DNA of 64,000 nt, from NCBI GenBank assembly GCA_023703675.1, contig CP097974.1, positions 333,288 to 397,287 on the forward strand, written 5' to 3'. Shown here piece by piece: positions 23,842 to 33,458 of this stretch. Source of the stretch: SAR86 cluster bacterium (GTDB lineage Bacteria; Pseudomonadota; Gammaproteobacteria; Magnimaribacterales; AG-339-G14). How positions within the stretch are numbered: position 1 is the first letter of the stretch; each line of letters begins with the position of its first letter. The notes under the pieces were generated by a model. That model did no database searches, was not told where the DNA came from, and saw only the letters and a program-made list of their open reading frames with translations. The translations under genes were made by a program, and so were the position numbers.

Positions 23842-25212
23842 ATGATCAATCCAGTTTCCAGTAAATTAGGTATCACAGAAGTCGTCCTTAGGGATGGAAA
23901 CCAATCCCTTCTTGCAACGCGGATAAAAACTGAAGATTTACTTCCAATAGCAAGCGCCCTAGATGAAATAGGTTATTGGTCGATTGAATCATGGGGCGGA
24001 GCTACTTTTGACAGCTGTTTGAGGTATCTCAATGAAAATCCATGGGAAAGGCTTCGCCTTTTTAAAACCGCAATGCCAAAAACAAAGCAACAAATGTTGT
24101 TGAGAGGTCAAAATCTTTTAGGTTACAAGCATTATCCTGATTCTGTGGTTTCAAAATTTATTAATAAGTCATCTGAAAATGGCATTGATGTATTCAGAAT
24201 ATTTGATGCTCTTAACGATATTGAAAATTTAAAATTTTCTATCAAACAAGTGAAGGAAAATTCTAAACACGCCCAAGCTGCAATGGCTTATACGGTAAGT
24301 CCAATCCATGATACTGATTATTGGATCGATTTGGCAAAACGCATGGAAGATTTAGGAGTTGATTCTATAGCTATTAAGGACATGGCTGGCATTTTGAAGC
24401 CTTATGTCGCTTTTGAATTGGTTTCTAAATTAAAAGGAATTCTTTCCATACCCCTGCATATGCAAACACATGCTACTGCGGGTCTATCTACGGCAACAAA
24501 TTTGAAAGCAGTAGAAGCTGGCATAGACAACATTGATACATCTATTTCTTCCATGAGTATGACTTATGGACATTCTCCCACTGAAAGTATCGTCGCAAGC
24601 TTGGAAGATCTTCCACGAACAACGAACTTAGATCTAAAGAAATTTAAAAAGATTTCAAACTATTTTAAACAAATTAGAAAGAAGTATTCTCAATACGAGG
24701 GCAGCTTGAAAGGTGCAGATACTCAAATGCTTATTAGTCAGGTTCCGGGGGGCATGCTTTCTAACCTAGAGTCTCAATTAAAGGATTTAAATAAATCAGA
24801 TCTCTTAGAAGAAGTAATTAAGGAGATTCCAAAAGTCAGAGAAGATTTTGGCTTTCCTCCTCTGGTGACACCAGTTTCTCAAATTGTTGGCGCGCAAGCC
24901 TTAATGAATGTATCTGAAAATAAACCTTATGAAACTTTATCTAAAGAAACCATAAATTTATTGACAGGGCACTATGGCAGAGTTCCAGGTAATGTTAACA
25001 AAGAGATTTTAAAAAAGGCTGAAACTGAACAAGATTCAAATAGCCAAAGACCCGCAGATTTTATTCATGATGATTATGAGGAAAGAAAAAAAGATTTAAA
25101 GAATTTTTGTAAGCAAAATAAATTAAACGATTTCAGTTTGAACGAGGAAATGTTGCTGTGTTTTATTCAATTTCCTTATAGCACAACTGACTATTTAAAG
25201 AGTATTAAATAA
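23842..25212 (+). CDS. Carboxyltransferase-like protein (OadA/PycB homologue) lacking the biotinyl domain
   Basis: Homologue of the carboxyltransferase subunit of oxaloacetate decarboxylase or pyruvate carboxylase. The TIM-barrel carries LRDGNQSLLATR (metal Asp D18), ESWGGATFDSCLR, IKDMAGILKP (carbamylated-Lys position K179) and DTSISSMSM. The conserved post-barrel PYC/OADA domain is present to about 440. Two things are odd. The chain ends at 456 aa, without the roughly 130 residues that include the biotin-attachment domain. Also, the metal motif HxH reads Q208-T-H210 (LHMQTHAT), with one ligand replaced. No biotin carboxylase or OadB/OadG gene is nearby. It may use a separate biotin carrier or have taken a new function. 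Confidence 0.8.
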   Translation: MINPVSSKLGITEVVLRDGNQSLLATRIKTEDLLPIASALDEIGYWSIESWGGATFDSCLRYLNENPWERLRLFKTAMPKTKQQMLLRGQNLLGYKHYPDSVVSKFINKSSENGIDVFRIFDALNDIENLKFSIKQVKENSKHAQAAMAYTVSPIHDTDYWIDLAKRMEDLGVDSIAIKDMAGILKPYVAFELVSKLKGILSIPLHMQTHATAGLSTATNLKAVEAGIDNIDTSISSMSMTYGHSPTESIVASLEDLPRTTNLDLKKFKKISNYFKQIRKKYSQYEGSLKGADTQMLISQVPGGMLSNLESQLKDLNKSDLLEEVIKEIPKVREDFGFPPLVTPVSQIVGAQALMNVSENKPYETLSKETINLLTGHYGRVPGNVNKEILKKAETEQDSNSQRPADFIHDDYEERKKDLKNFCKQNKLNDFSLNEEMLLCFIQFPYSTTDYLKSIK

Positions 25213-25245
25213 AAAAAAGCCTCTCAAGAGAGAGGCTTTTTTTTT
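25211..25245. terminator. Bidirectional rho-independent terminator
   Basis: GCCTCTC (25219-25225) pairs with GAGAGGC (25230-25236) around AAGA, with eight A before and nine T after. It lies between two convergent genes, the OadA-like gene and the porin gene, so it can stop transcription from both sides. Confidence 0.93.
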
Positions 25246-25255
25246 GGAAGGTTTT

Positions 25256-25864
25256 TTACATTCCAATGGAAACTACAAATGCATCTTGATCAGTTCCGGC
25301 TGTGTCGCCTTCATAATCTGTGTATGCAAGTGATAATTCAAAGTCCCCGACTGGTATTGCGTATCCAATTACGTAGTTAGTTCCAGAATCTTCATAGTCT
25401 CCGTAAGAGAGGCCAATTGATCCAGGTCCTGCATCTATGCCGTAAGAGATTTCAGCGTAATCACCGAATTCGTCTCCAGCTGAGTAAAAGAGACCAACAC
25501 CCATAACATCAAGTCCTAGGTAAGTTTCTGAGAAGTCGCCTGAAGAACCAGGATAAGTAACTTCAATAAAACCAACGTCGTAACCAATGTCACCGATAGA
25601 TCCAGCATAACCACCGTAGTAGTCAAGTTCTAGAGCTCCAGTATCACCGAAGTTAGCTGATCCAGCCCAAGTTCCAAGATAGAAACCAGAGTCAGTCTCT
25701 AAATCAAGACCACCGGATACAGATACTTCACCATTGTTTTGAGTCATTCCACGCCAGATATAATCTGAAGTAAGACCCATGTTTCCAGACACTGAAACCG
25801 CACTAGCAATTCCAGAAGAAACGATGAGCACTAAACTAATGACTAGTGTTTTAAGTTTATTCAT
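25256..25864 (-). CDS. TorF-family putative outer-membrane porin
   Basis: A 202-aa secreted protein with a clear signal peptide (MNKLKTLVISLVLIVSSGIASA, cleavage near 22) followed by GNMGLTSDYIWRGMTQNNGE, the N-terminal signature of the TorF / conserved-hypothetical TIGR02001 group (both split here from longer runs). The mature part alternates aromatic and glycine residues as in small beta-barrels and is very acidic. Its base composition looks richer in G+C than neighbours, suggesting biased codons of a highly expressed gene. GGAGA lies 5-9 nt before the ATG, and a terminator follows immediately. Proposed role: small-solute diffusion channel; specificity unknown. Confidence 0.85.
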   Translation of the reverse strand: MNKLKTLVISLVLIVSSGIASAVSVSGNMGLTSDYIWRGMTQNNGEVSVSGGLDLETDSGFYLGTWAGSANFGDTGALELDYYGGYAGSIGDIGYDVGFIEVTYPGSSGDFSETYLGLDVMGVGLFYSAGDEFGDYAEISYGIDAGPGSIGLSYGDYEDSGTNYVIGYAIPVGDFELSLAYTDYEGDTAGTDQDAFVVSIGM

Positions 25865-25898
25865 ATCATCTCCATTTATAAATTTATAAACTGTGGCA

Positions 25899-25904
25899 AT
25901 TATA
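25899..25904 (-). promoter_or_regulatory. -10 box of the TorF-type porin
   Basis: TATAAT on the minus strand lies 34 nt upstream of the porin ATG, leaving a true leader with a GGAGA ribosome site, unlike the leaderless genes. A TTGCTT 17-19 nt further up could be the -35. The remaining 174 nt to acuI hold homopolymer tracts, an AACCCTA / TAGGGTT inverted pair and the palindrome AGTGCACT (about 26020-26027), with no gene. Confidence 0.5.
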
Positions 25905-26078
25905 TACTTTTACAAGCGGTTCTAAGCAATATTTAAAAAACCCTATATATGTATTTTTTGCTCTTTTCAAGCACAAAATGTAGGTTTTTTTTCGTTTTAG
26001 GGTTCATTTTGGTGCAAAAAAGTGCACTAAAAAATAAAAAAATTGTATTTTTTTAGGTTTAAAGTTTTAATTAGCTCC

Positions 26079-27062
26079 ATGAAATTTAATGCATTAGTTT
26101 CTTCTGAGTTTGATAAAGAGTTTTCTCTTGAAATAAAAGAAAGAGATCTAGAAGAACTTCCAGAAGGGGAAATACTCATTAGAGTAAATTTTTCTTCGCT
26201 AAATTATAAGGACGCGCTTTCAGCTACAGGTAATAAGGGCGTATCGAGAAACTATCCCCATACCCCAGGAATTGATGTTGCTGGAATTGTAAAATCATCT
26301 TCTGTTGCAGAATTTTCAGAGGGAGAGGAAGTTATAGTTACTGGATATGATTTGGGAATGAACACCTCGGGTGGGTTTTCAGAATTTGTAAGAGTCCCAA
26401 AAGATTGGGTAATAAAAAAACCAGAGAGCCTAACATTGTCAGAATCTATGGCTTTAGGAACAGCAGGACTTACAGCTGGATTATGTGTAAGAAGACTCAT
26501 TAATCATGGCATTACTCCAGAGATGGGAAAATTATTTGTAACAGGTGCAACAGGAGGGGTTGGCATTATTTCTCTAATGCTTCTATCAAAATTAGGTTAT
26601 GAAGTTTCTGCAATTACCGGAAAAAAAGAATCCGAACAAATGCTGAAAAATTATGGAGCCAAAGAAATAATGATGAGAGATCAATTTGATGAGCCTTTAA
26701 AATCCCCTTTGCAAAAGTCAATTTTTATCGGAGGTGTTGACGCAGTTGGAGGAAAAGTACTTTCAAATCTTCTTACCTTCACTGGGCAAAGAGCTGCTAT
26801 AGCTTGTTGTGGCATGGTCAATGGAGCAGAACTTAATACTAGTATTTTCCCCTTCATTTTGAGAGGAGTAACTTTGTTTGGAGTAGATTCAGCAGAGACA
26901 GAAATTGAAGTTAAAGAAGAAATTTGGAACAATTTTGCAGATACATGGAAACTTAAAAATTTAGAAGACGAAATAAAAGAAATAAGCTTATCGGAATTAC
27001 CTTCAGAAATTGATACCATACTTAAAGGAAAACAAATTGGTAGGGTCAGAGTAAAAATCTAA
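26079..27062 (+). CDS. acuI: Acryloyl-CoA reductase (AcuI / YhdH family)
   Basis: Zinc-free medium-chain dehydrogenase that reduces acryloyl-CoA to propionyl-CoA with NADPH; in marine bacteria it detoxifies the acrylate product of DMSP cleavage. Recognisable parts are FSSLNYKDALSATG (about 38-51), NYPHTPGIDVAGIV (about 58-71), the Rossmann motif VTGATGGVGIISLMLL (about 148-163) and VDAVGGKVLSNLL. Length 327 aa matches. I chose ATG 26079, where the family begins (MKFNALV); the upstream in-frame ATG at 26043 adds 12 atypical residues. No DMSP lyase gene is nearby. A 42-aa gene follows after 2 nt. Confidence 0.86.
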   Translation: MKFNALVSSEFDKEFSLEIKERDLEELPEGEILIRVNFSSLNYKDALSATGNKGVSRNYPHTPGIDVAGIVKSSSVAEFSEGEEVIVTGYDLGMNTSGGFSEFVRVPKDWVIKKPESLTLSESMALGTAGLTAGLCVRRLINHGITPEMGKLFVTGATGGVGIISLMLLSKLGYEVSAITGKKESEQMLKNYGAKEIMMRDQFDEPLKSPLQKSIFIGGVDAVGGKVLSNLLTFTGQRAAIACCGMVNGAELNTSIFPFILRGVTLFGVDSAETEIEVKEEIWNNFADTWKLKNLEDEIKEISLSELPSEIDTILKGKQIGRVRVKI

Positions 27063-27064
27063 CT

Positions 27065-27193
27065 ATGGAACAAAAAGAAAATAAGTTTAATGAAAAAATA
27101 GCTAATTCGGATAGTAAAGCAGATGCAGTAGTTGCTGTCGCTGCAATAATTATTGTCACTGCTATAATTGTTTTCTGGGTCTCAACTCAGTAA
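27065..27193 (+). CDS. Small single-helix membrane protein (42 aa)
   Basis: Forty-two codons from ATG 27065 to TAA 27193, two bases after acuI and six before the nitronate monooxygenase. The N-terminal half is charged (EQKENKFNEKIANSDSK) and residues 20-38 form one very hydrophobic helix (VVAVAAIIIVTAIIVFWV), so a single-pass membrane peptide is likely. No family is recognised. Spacing consistent with a transcribed operon supports it. Confidence 0.65.
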   Translation: MEQKENKFNEKIANSDSKADAVVAVAAIIIVTAIIVFWVSTQ

Positions 27194-27199
27194 TTAATT

Positions 27200-28159
27200 A
27201 TGACTAAAGCTTCTGATTTAAAAAAACAACTTAGACTACCAGTAATAGGAGCGCCTCTTTTTACTGTTTCTTATCCAGAACTAGTCACTGCTCAATGCAA
27301 AGCTGGAGTAGTTGGATCTTTTCCAGCCTTAAATGCCAGGCCTCAAGAAGAACTCGAAGTCTGGATTAATAAAATTTCTGAAGAACTTAAAAAATATCAA
27401 GATGAGAATCCTGATAAGAAAGTAGCTCCTTTCGCTGTTAACCAAATTTGTCATCATTCTAATGATCGGCTTCAACACGATGTAGATATTTGCGTGAAGC
27501 ATGAAGTTCCACTTATCATTACGAGCCTTAGAGCTCCAAAGTTTGTTACCGAAGCTGTTCATAGTTATGGCGGGATAGTAATGCATGACGTAATTAACAT
27601 TAGGCATGCGAAGAAAGCGATTGAGGAGGGCGCTGATGGATTAATTTTAGTTTGTGCAGGAGCCGGAGGGCATGCCGGTACCTTGAGTCCTTTTGCTTTG
27701 GTTAGAGAAGTTAGAGAATTTTTTGACGGCCCAATTGCTCTTTCTGGAAGTATTTCTGAAGGTTCTTCGATTTTATCTGCTTTAGCCTTAGGTGCTGACT
27801 TCGCATACGTGGGAACAAAATTTATTGCGACTTCTGAAGCCAATGCATCGCCTGGTTATAAACAGATGATTGTAGATAGTAAAGCTGATGACATTATGTA
27901 CAGTGCAACTTTTACAGGGGTTCACGGAAATTATCTTCGACCTAGTGTTGAAGCTGCTGGCTTAAATCCTGAAGATCATATGACGGGAAGCAAAGATTCA
28001 ATGAATTTTGGATCTTCTGCAACGAAAGCTTGGAAAGATATTTGGGGTTCTGGCCAGGGAATTGGAAACATCAATCAAGTTAAATCGGTTAGTGATGTAG
28101 TGGATGATTTAGAGCAAGAATACAACGCTGCTAAAACTAGATTATCTAAAGTTGGTTAA
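27200..28159 (+). CDS. Nitronate monooxygenase (2-nitropropane dioxygenase family)
   Basis: FMN TIM-barrel oxygenase that oxidises alkyl nitronates. The N-terminal PVIGAPLFTVSYPELV (about 14-29), the catalytic-loop CAGAGGHAGTLSPFALV (about 151-167, with the conserved His) and the phosphate-binding ALSGSISEGSS plus ALGADFAYVGTKFIAT (about 183-213) are clear. Length 319 aa is typical. It follows acuI and the small membrane protein on the same strand and converges on trxB. Physiological role: probably removal of propionate-3-nitronate or similar toxins. Confidence 0.9.
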   Translation: MTKASDLKKQLRLPVIGAPLFTVSYPELVTAQCKAGVVGSFPALNARPQEELEVWINKISEELKKYQDENPDKKVAPFAVNQICHHSNDRLQHDVDICVKHEVPLIITSLRAPKFVTEAVHSYGGIVMHDVINIRHAKKAIEEGADGLILVCAGAGGHAGTLSPFALVREVREFFDGPIALSGSISEGSSILSALALGADFAYVGTKFIATSEANASPGYKQMIVDSKADDIMYSATFTGVHGNYLRPSVEAAGLNPEDHMTGSKDSMNFGSSATKAWKDIWGSGQGIGNINQVKSVSDVVDDLEQEYNAAKTRLSKVG

Positions 28160-28169
28160 CTAAATCTTC

Positions 28170-29164
<995 letters not shown>

Positions 29165-29183
29165 ATTAACTCAGAAGGGAAGA

Positions 29184-29189
29184 TATAAT
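29184..29189 (+). promoter_or_regulatory. -10 box ahead of ftsK
   Basis: Perfect TATAAT, 10 nt before the presumed TTG start at 29200, which leaves a leader of only about 3-4 nt and no Shine-Dalgarno. The -35 window overlaps the inverted repeat at 29139-29164. Confidence 0.45.
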
Positions 29190-29199
29190 AGTATTTTAT

Positions 29200-31557
29200 T
29201 TGAAAAAATTGACTAAAAATAAATCAAATCTATTTTCAAAAATTTTCAATCCAGCTTTCTCGCTGAGCACTGCTACCAAAACTCTCACTTTAGACTTATT
29301 TAATCTTTTTTTAGTGATTTTAGGGATTATTCTTTTAATCTCTCTTTGGACGTTTGAAATTTCTGATCCCAACTGGAAAGAGATTTCTTCATCAGAGACT
29401 AATTTAACAAACAGCATTGGGATTGTCGGTGCTTGGTTGAGTAGTTTTCTTTACGAGTCTTTGGGAATTACTGCATGGGCAATGATTATTCTATTTTTTT
29501 ATCCTGCCTTTATGTCTTATTTAAGGAACACGGAAGAAAAACCTGCCCAAAATAATTATTTTTTTTCTATCTTTGGATTTTTTATTTTTTGTTCTTCTTT
29601 ATGTTTATTAATCGATCTTCACATTAATGCATTTGAATCTTATTTTCCTGAAACTAGTTCAGGGATTTTGGGCACTATTATTTCAGTAAATTTGTATCCT
29701 TACTTAAGCTTAGTAGGTTCAACTCTTTTCGGAATTTTCTTTTTGATGGTCAGTTTTAGTCTGATGGTCAATTTAAGTTGGAAAAACACTTTTATTGGAT
29801 TGCAAGATAATTTTAAAAATCTTGTTTATGTTTTCGATAAATACTCTAAAAATGGATTTGAATATTTAAAAAAATTAAGACAAAAGAAACAAGATCAGAA
29901 AAATAGACAGGCATTTTTAGATTCCCATAAAGAAAAAATTAGGTCAATGCCTAAACCGGAAATAAAGAAGGTTGATAAACCGATAGTTGAGGGGAAAAAA
30001 GTTCACCAAGAAAAACAAGTTGAACTATTTGAGGAAAAAATTCCAGGAGAAATGCCAAAAATTTCACTTCTTGATGAGAAAAAAAATGATCCTCAAGTTA
30101 TGAATTCACAGCAACTTTATGAGCTAGACATACTAAAAGAAGCATTAATTACAAAACTTGCCGAATTCAAGATTACTGGTCCAGAGGGAGAATACGCGAT
30201 TGTAAGAGAGACGATGCGTGGACCAGTAGTAACGCGTTTCGAAGTTGAATTGCCAAAAGGAATCAAAGTCTCTCAAGTATCTAACTTAAACAAAGACCTT
30301 GCTAGGTCCTTAGGTGTTGGAAGTATAAGAATTGTAGAAGTCATTGAAGGAAGAGAAACTATAGGAATAGAGGTACCTAATGCTGACCGGGAGGATGTAT
30401 TTTTAGGAGAAGTGATAGCTTCTAAATTATTTGAGGAATCAAAAAGTCCACTTACTTTAGCTTATGGTAAAGACATAGAAGGAAAGCCCGTTTTAGAAGA
30501 TCTTGCTTCTTTACCACACCTACTAATTGCTGGAACAACTGGCTCAGGAAAATCTGTTGCATTGAACGCTATGTTGATGAGTATTTTATACAAAGCAACA
30601 CCTCAACAAGTCAGATTGGTTTTAATTGACCCAAAAATGTTGGAACTTTCAGTTTATGAAGATTTACCACATTTATTGTGTCCCGTTATTACAGATATGG
30701 CTCAAGCTGCTTTTGGTTTGAGATGGTGTGTTAATGAAATGGAGAGGAGATATAAACTAATGGCGGCTATGTCTGTGAGGAATTTGAACGGTTTTAATGC
30801 AAAAGTTAAAAAAGCCAACGAATCTGGAAATCCTATTAAAGATCCAACTTTTAAAATAGATGAAGAAAAAGGCATTAGTGAAGCAGACATACCTAACCTC
30901 CAGGAGCTTCCTCAAATTGTTATCGCTGTTGATGAATTAGCTGACCTCATGATGGTGGTGGGAAAAAAAGTTGAGCAATTGATAGCAAGATTAGCTCAAA
31001 AAGCTAGAGCGGCAGGTATTCACATGCTTTTGGCTACACAAAGGCCTTCGGTTGACGTCATTACAGGACTAATAAAGGCTAACATCTCAGCAAGGATGGC
31101 ATTTAACGTAGCATCATCGATGGACTCAAGAGTTGTGTTGGATCAAGTTGGGGCTGAGCAGTTATTAGGAAGAGGTGATATGTTGTACGTTGGTTCTGGT
31201 ACTTCTGTTCCTTTGAGAGTTCATGGAGCTTTTGTTGGCGAAGAAGAAATAATAAGAGTAGTTAAAGATTGGAAAGATAAAGAAACTGTTAGCTATCTTG
31301 ATGCTGTTACTAAAGCTCCAGAAACTGGTGAAGATTCAGAAGGCTCTGAAGATTCAGAAAAAGATGAATTTTATGATCAGGCAGTGGCGTTTGTCGTTGA
31401 ATCAAGAAGAGCCTCTATTTCAGCTGTTCAAAGAAAATTTAGGATTGGATACAATAGAGCAGCTCGTTTAATTGAGGCTATGGAATCGGCAGGTTTAGTG
31501 AGCGAGATGAATTCTAACGGAAATCGAGAAGTGCTTGCTCCAAGCAATGCAGAATAG
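29200..31557 (+). CDS. ftsK: DNA translocase FtsK
   Basis: Septal DNA pump that clears the chromosome terminus and activates XerCD recombination. The N-terminal part has four membrane helices (about 30-50, 75-105, 115-140, 160-190), then a short charged linker (about 215-310). The motor has Walker A GTTGSGKS (about 448), Walker B IVIAVDELADLMM (about 570) and the conserved QRPSVDVITGLIKANI. The C-terminal winged-helix gamma domain is RRASISAVQRKFRIGYNRAARL (split near 735-757). Length 785 aa: far shorter than E. coli FtsK (1329) because the linker is short. The start is TTG. lolA begins inside its 3' end. Confidence 0.95.
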   Translation: MKKLTKNKSNLFSKIFNPAFSLSTATKTLTLDLFNLFLVILGIILLISLWTFEISDPNWKEISSSETNLTNSIGIVGAWLSSFLYESLGITAWAMIILFFYPAFMSYLRNTEEKPAQNNYFFSIFGFFIFCSSLCLLIDLHINAFESYFPETSSGILGTIISVNLYPYLSLVGSTLFGIFFLMVSFSLMVNLSWKNTFIGLQDNFKNLVYVFDKYSKNGFEYLKKLRQKKQDQKNRQAFLDSHKEKIRSMPKPEIKKVDKPIVEGKKVHQEKQVELFEEKIPGEMPKISLLDEKKNDPQVMNSQQLYELDILKEALITKLAEFKITGPEGEYAIVRETMRGPVVTRFEVELPKGIKVSQVSNLNKDLARSLGVGSIRIVEVIEGRETIGIEVPNADREDVFLGEVIASKLFEESKSPLTLAYGKDIEGKPVLEDLASLPHLLIAGTTGSGKSVALNAMLMSILYKATPQQVRLVLIDPKMLELSVYEDLPHLLCPVITDMAQAAFGLRWCVNEMERRYKLMAAMSVRNLNGFNAKVKKANESGNPIKDPTFKIDEEKGISEADIPNLQELPQIVIAVDELADLMMVVGKKVEQLIARLAQKARAAGIHMLLATQRPSVDVITGLIKANISARMAFNVASSMDSRVVLDQVGAEQLLGRGDMLYVGSGTSVPLRVHGAFVGEEEIIRVVKDWKDKETVSYLDAVTKAPETGEDSEGSEDSEKDEFYDQAVAFVVESRRASISAVQRKFRIGYNRAARLIEAMESAGLVSEMNSNGNREVLAPSNAE

Positions 31558-32143
31558 ATTTCTAATTCTTGTTGTATTTTTTTCCAATTTATTTTTTGGA
31601 GAATGCAATTTAAATTCAAATTTGTTAAGTAATTTTTTTGAATCAAACTCTTCTTTTCAGTCCGAATTTATTCAAGTTTTTGAAGAAAAGGAAAAACCAA
31701 ACGTTTCTGGTGAGATTTTAATTAAAAGGCCAAATCATCTAAAAATTTTTTTAAAACCACCTTTAAATTCAGAATTGATAATAAATCAAGATTATATTTT
31801 TCAAACAGATTTTGACCTTGATCAAACTATAAGATACGAGAAGGATGCAATGATTGATTTTATTCCAGCAGGATTTTTATTACTTTCAAAAGAAGAGTTC
31901 TGCGAGGGGTTTATAATGGATATTTGTGACAATAAAGAATGTGTAATTCGTCAAAAAAATAATGACAATAAAATTGAAATATTTTTTAAAGATTTAAAAA
32001 TTGAACAATTAAATTTTAGCGGTCCTAAGTATGATGAAACTAAAATTTTGTTTGGAAACATGACCTTGATGAATGATATCAATGAGTCTGCATTTAGCTA
32101 TAATCAAGAAGTTAATGATTTGCTAATAATAGATAAAAAATGA
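31547..32143 (+). CDS. lolA: Outer-membrane lipoprotein carrier protein LolA
   Basis: Periplasmic chaperone that takes lipoproteins from the Lol ABC transporter to the outer membrane. It has a signal peptide (residues 1-17, NRFLILVVFFSNLFFG), then the LolA half-barrel: FQSEFIQVFEEKEKPNVSGEI and ILIKRPNHLKIFLKPP are the usual first strands (RPNLFRW in E. coli). Two close Cys (C123-Cys region, DICDNKEC) are unusual and may form a disulfide. I chose ATG 31547, overlapping ftsK by 11 bp; a TTG at 31535 is possible. Order ftsK-lolA-serS is conserved in gammaproteobacteria (rarA is missing here). Confidence 0.85.
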   Translation: MQNRFLILVVFFSNLFFGECNLNSNLLSNFFESNSSFQSEFIQVFEEKEKPNVSGEILIKRPNHLKIFLKPPLNSELIINQDYIFQTDFDLDQTIRYEKDAMIDFIPAGFLLLSKEEFCEGFIMDICDNKECVIRQKNNDNKIEIFFKDLKIEQLNFSGPKYDETKILFGNMTLMNDINESAFSYNQEVNDLLIIDKK

Positions 32144-33408
32144 TCGATTTAGATAATCTAAGAAATAATTTAAAAGAGGTAAGCTCTAACTTGATGAAAA
32201 GGGGTTTTAAGCTGGACGAAGTTTTATGGACCTCTTTGGAAGAAAATAGAAAGCACTATCAGGTAAAGATGGAATCTTTGCAGGCGGATCAAAACAAGAT
32301 TGCTAAAGAAATTGCTCAACTTCAACAAGATGGCAAGGAAAGCAATGAGCTAAAATCAAAAGCCACTGAAATATCCAAAGAATTAAAGAAGGTTAAGGAA
32401 AAGTTTCAAGAAAATAAAGTTGAGTATGATAATTTCTTGCTTTCATTACCAAATATTTTATCTGATTCAGTTCCATCAGGAATTGACGAAAATGACAATG
32501 AAATAATTTTTGAAAGGGGAAAAATTCCGTCTTTTGATTTTTCTCCTAAAGATCATCAAGAGTTGGGTATTTTAAATGGAGGAATGGATTTCGAAGCCGC
32601 TGCAAAAATAGCTAAATCGAGATTTATTGTTTTTAAAAATTCCGTAGCTGAACTCAACAGGTCTTTGATTCAATTTATGATCGATACTCATACAAATGAA
32701 CACGGATATTCAGAAATCTATGTTCCATTTATAGTAAATAAGGAATCTTTGATAGGGACTGGACAGCTACCAAAGTTTAAAGATGAGCAATTCCAAATTA
32801 AAGATGAAGAAAATGAAATGTATTTAATACCGACCGCAGAAGTTCCAGTAACCAATTATCATAGAGATGAAATTTTAGATGTTTCTGACTTAACTTTGTC
32901 TTACGTTTCACATACTCCTTGTTTCAGGTCTGAAGCTGGAAGTTATGGGCTAGATACCAAAGGCATTATAAGACAACATCAGTTTGAAAAAGTTGAATTA
33001 GTTAAGATTTCACATCCTGACGATTCTGACGAAGAGCTTGAAAAATTAACCTCTGATGCGGAAAAAATTTTAGATTTACTTGAACTTCCTTTTCGAAGGA
33101 TAAAATTATGCGCTGGTGATATTGGATTTGGTGCAGCGTTAACCTACGATTTAGAGGTATGGATGCCGAGTCAGAGTTCTTATAGAGAGATTTCATCCTG
33201 CAGTAATTATCGTGATTTCCAATCACGAAGGTTAAAAATAAGAACAAAAGAAAATGAAAAAACAACTCTTTGTCATACTCTTAATGGCTCGGGCCTGGCT
33301 ATTGGAAGAACAATCGCAGCAATTTTCGAAAACTTCCAAAATAAAGACGGAACAATTTCGATTCCTAATATCCTAAGACCATACATGGGAAATAAAGAAA
33401 TTCTATGA
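32140..33408 (+). CDS. serS: Seryl-tRNA synthetase
   Basis: Class II synthetase charging tRNA-Ser (one such tRNA lies at 36.4 kb). The N-terminal coiled-coil arm that grips the tRNA long variable arm spans about residues 27-100 and is rich in K/E/Q. Motif 2 is HTPCFRSEAGSYG (about 259-271) and motif 3 is the NGSGLAIGRTIAAIFEN stretch near 380-396. Class II motif 1 precedes at about 180. Length 422 aa is typical. It overlaps lolA by 4 bp. Confidence 0.97.
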   Translation: MIDLDNLRNNLKEVSSNLMKRGFKLDEVLWTSLEENRKHYQVKMESLQADQNKIAKEIAQLQQDGKESNELKSKATEISKELKKVKEKFQENKVEYDNFLLSLPNILSDSVPSGIDENDNEIIFERGKIPSFDFSPKDHQELGILNGGMDFEAAAKIAKSRFIVFKNSVAELNRSLIQFMIDTHTNEHGYSEIYVPFIVNKESLIGTGQLPKFKDEQFQIKDEENEMYLIPTAEVPVTNYHRDEILDVSDLTLSYVSHTPCFRSEAGSYGLDTKGIIRQHQFEKVELVKISHPDDSDEELEKLTSDAEKILDLLELPFRRIKLCAGDIGFGAALTYDLEVWMPSQSSYREISSCSNYRDFQSRRLKIRTKENEKTTLCHTLNGSGLAIGRTIAAIFENFQNKDGTISIPNILRPYMGNKEIL

Positions 33409-33458
33409 GCTTTAGTCTCATTGCTGATAGAATCCACTTTCACAAATAATACAAGCCT

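Noticed and set aside
26010-26028. NtrC-type site near GGTGCA ... GTGCACT
   Set aside because: The half-sites are not in the orientation or spacing of the NtrC consensus, and no sigma-54 promoter (GG-N10-GC) was seen nearby.
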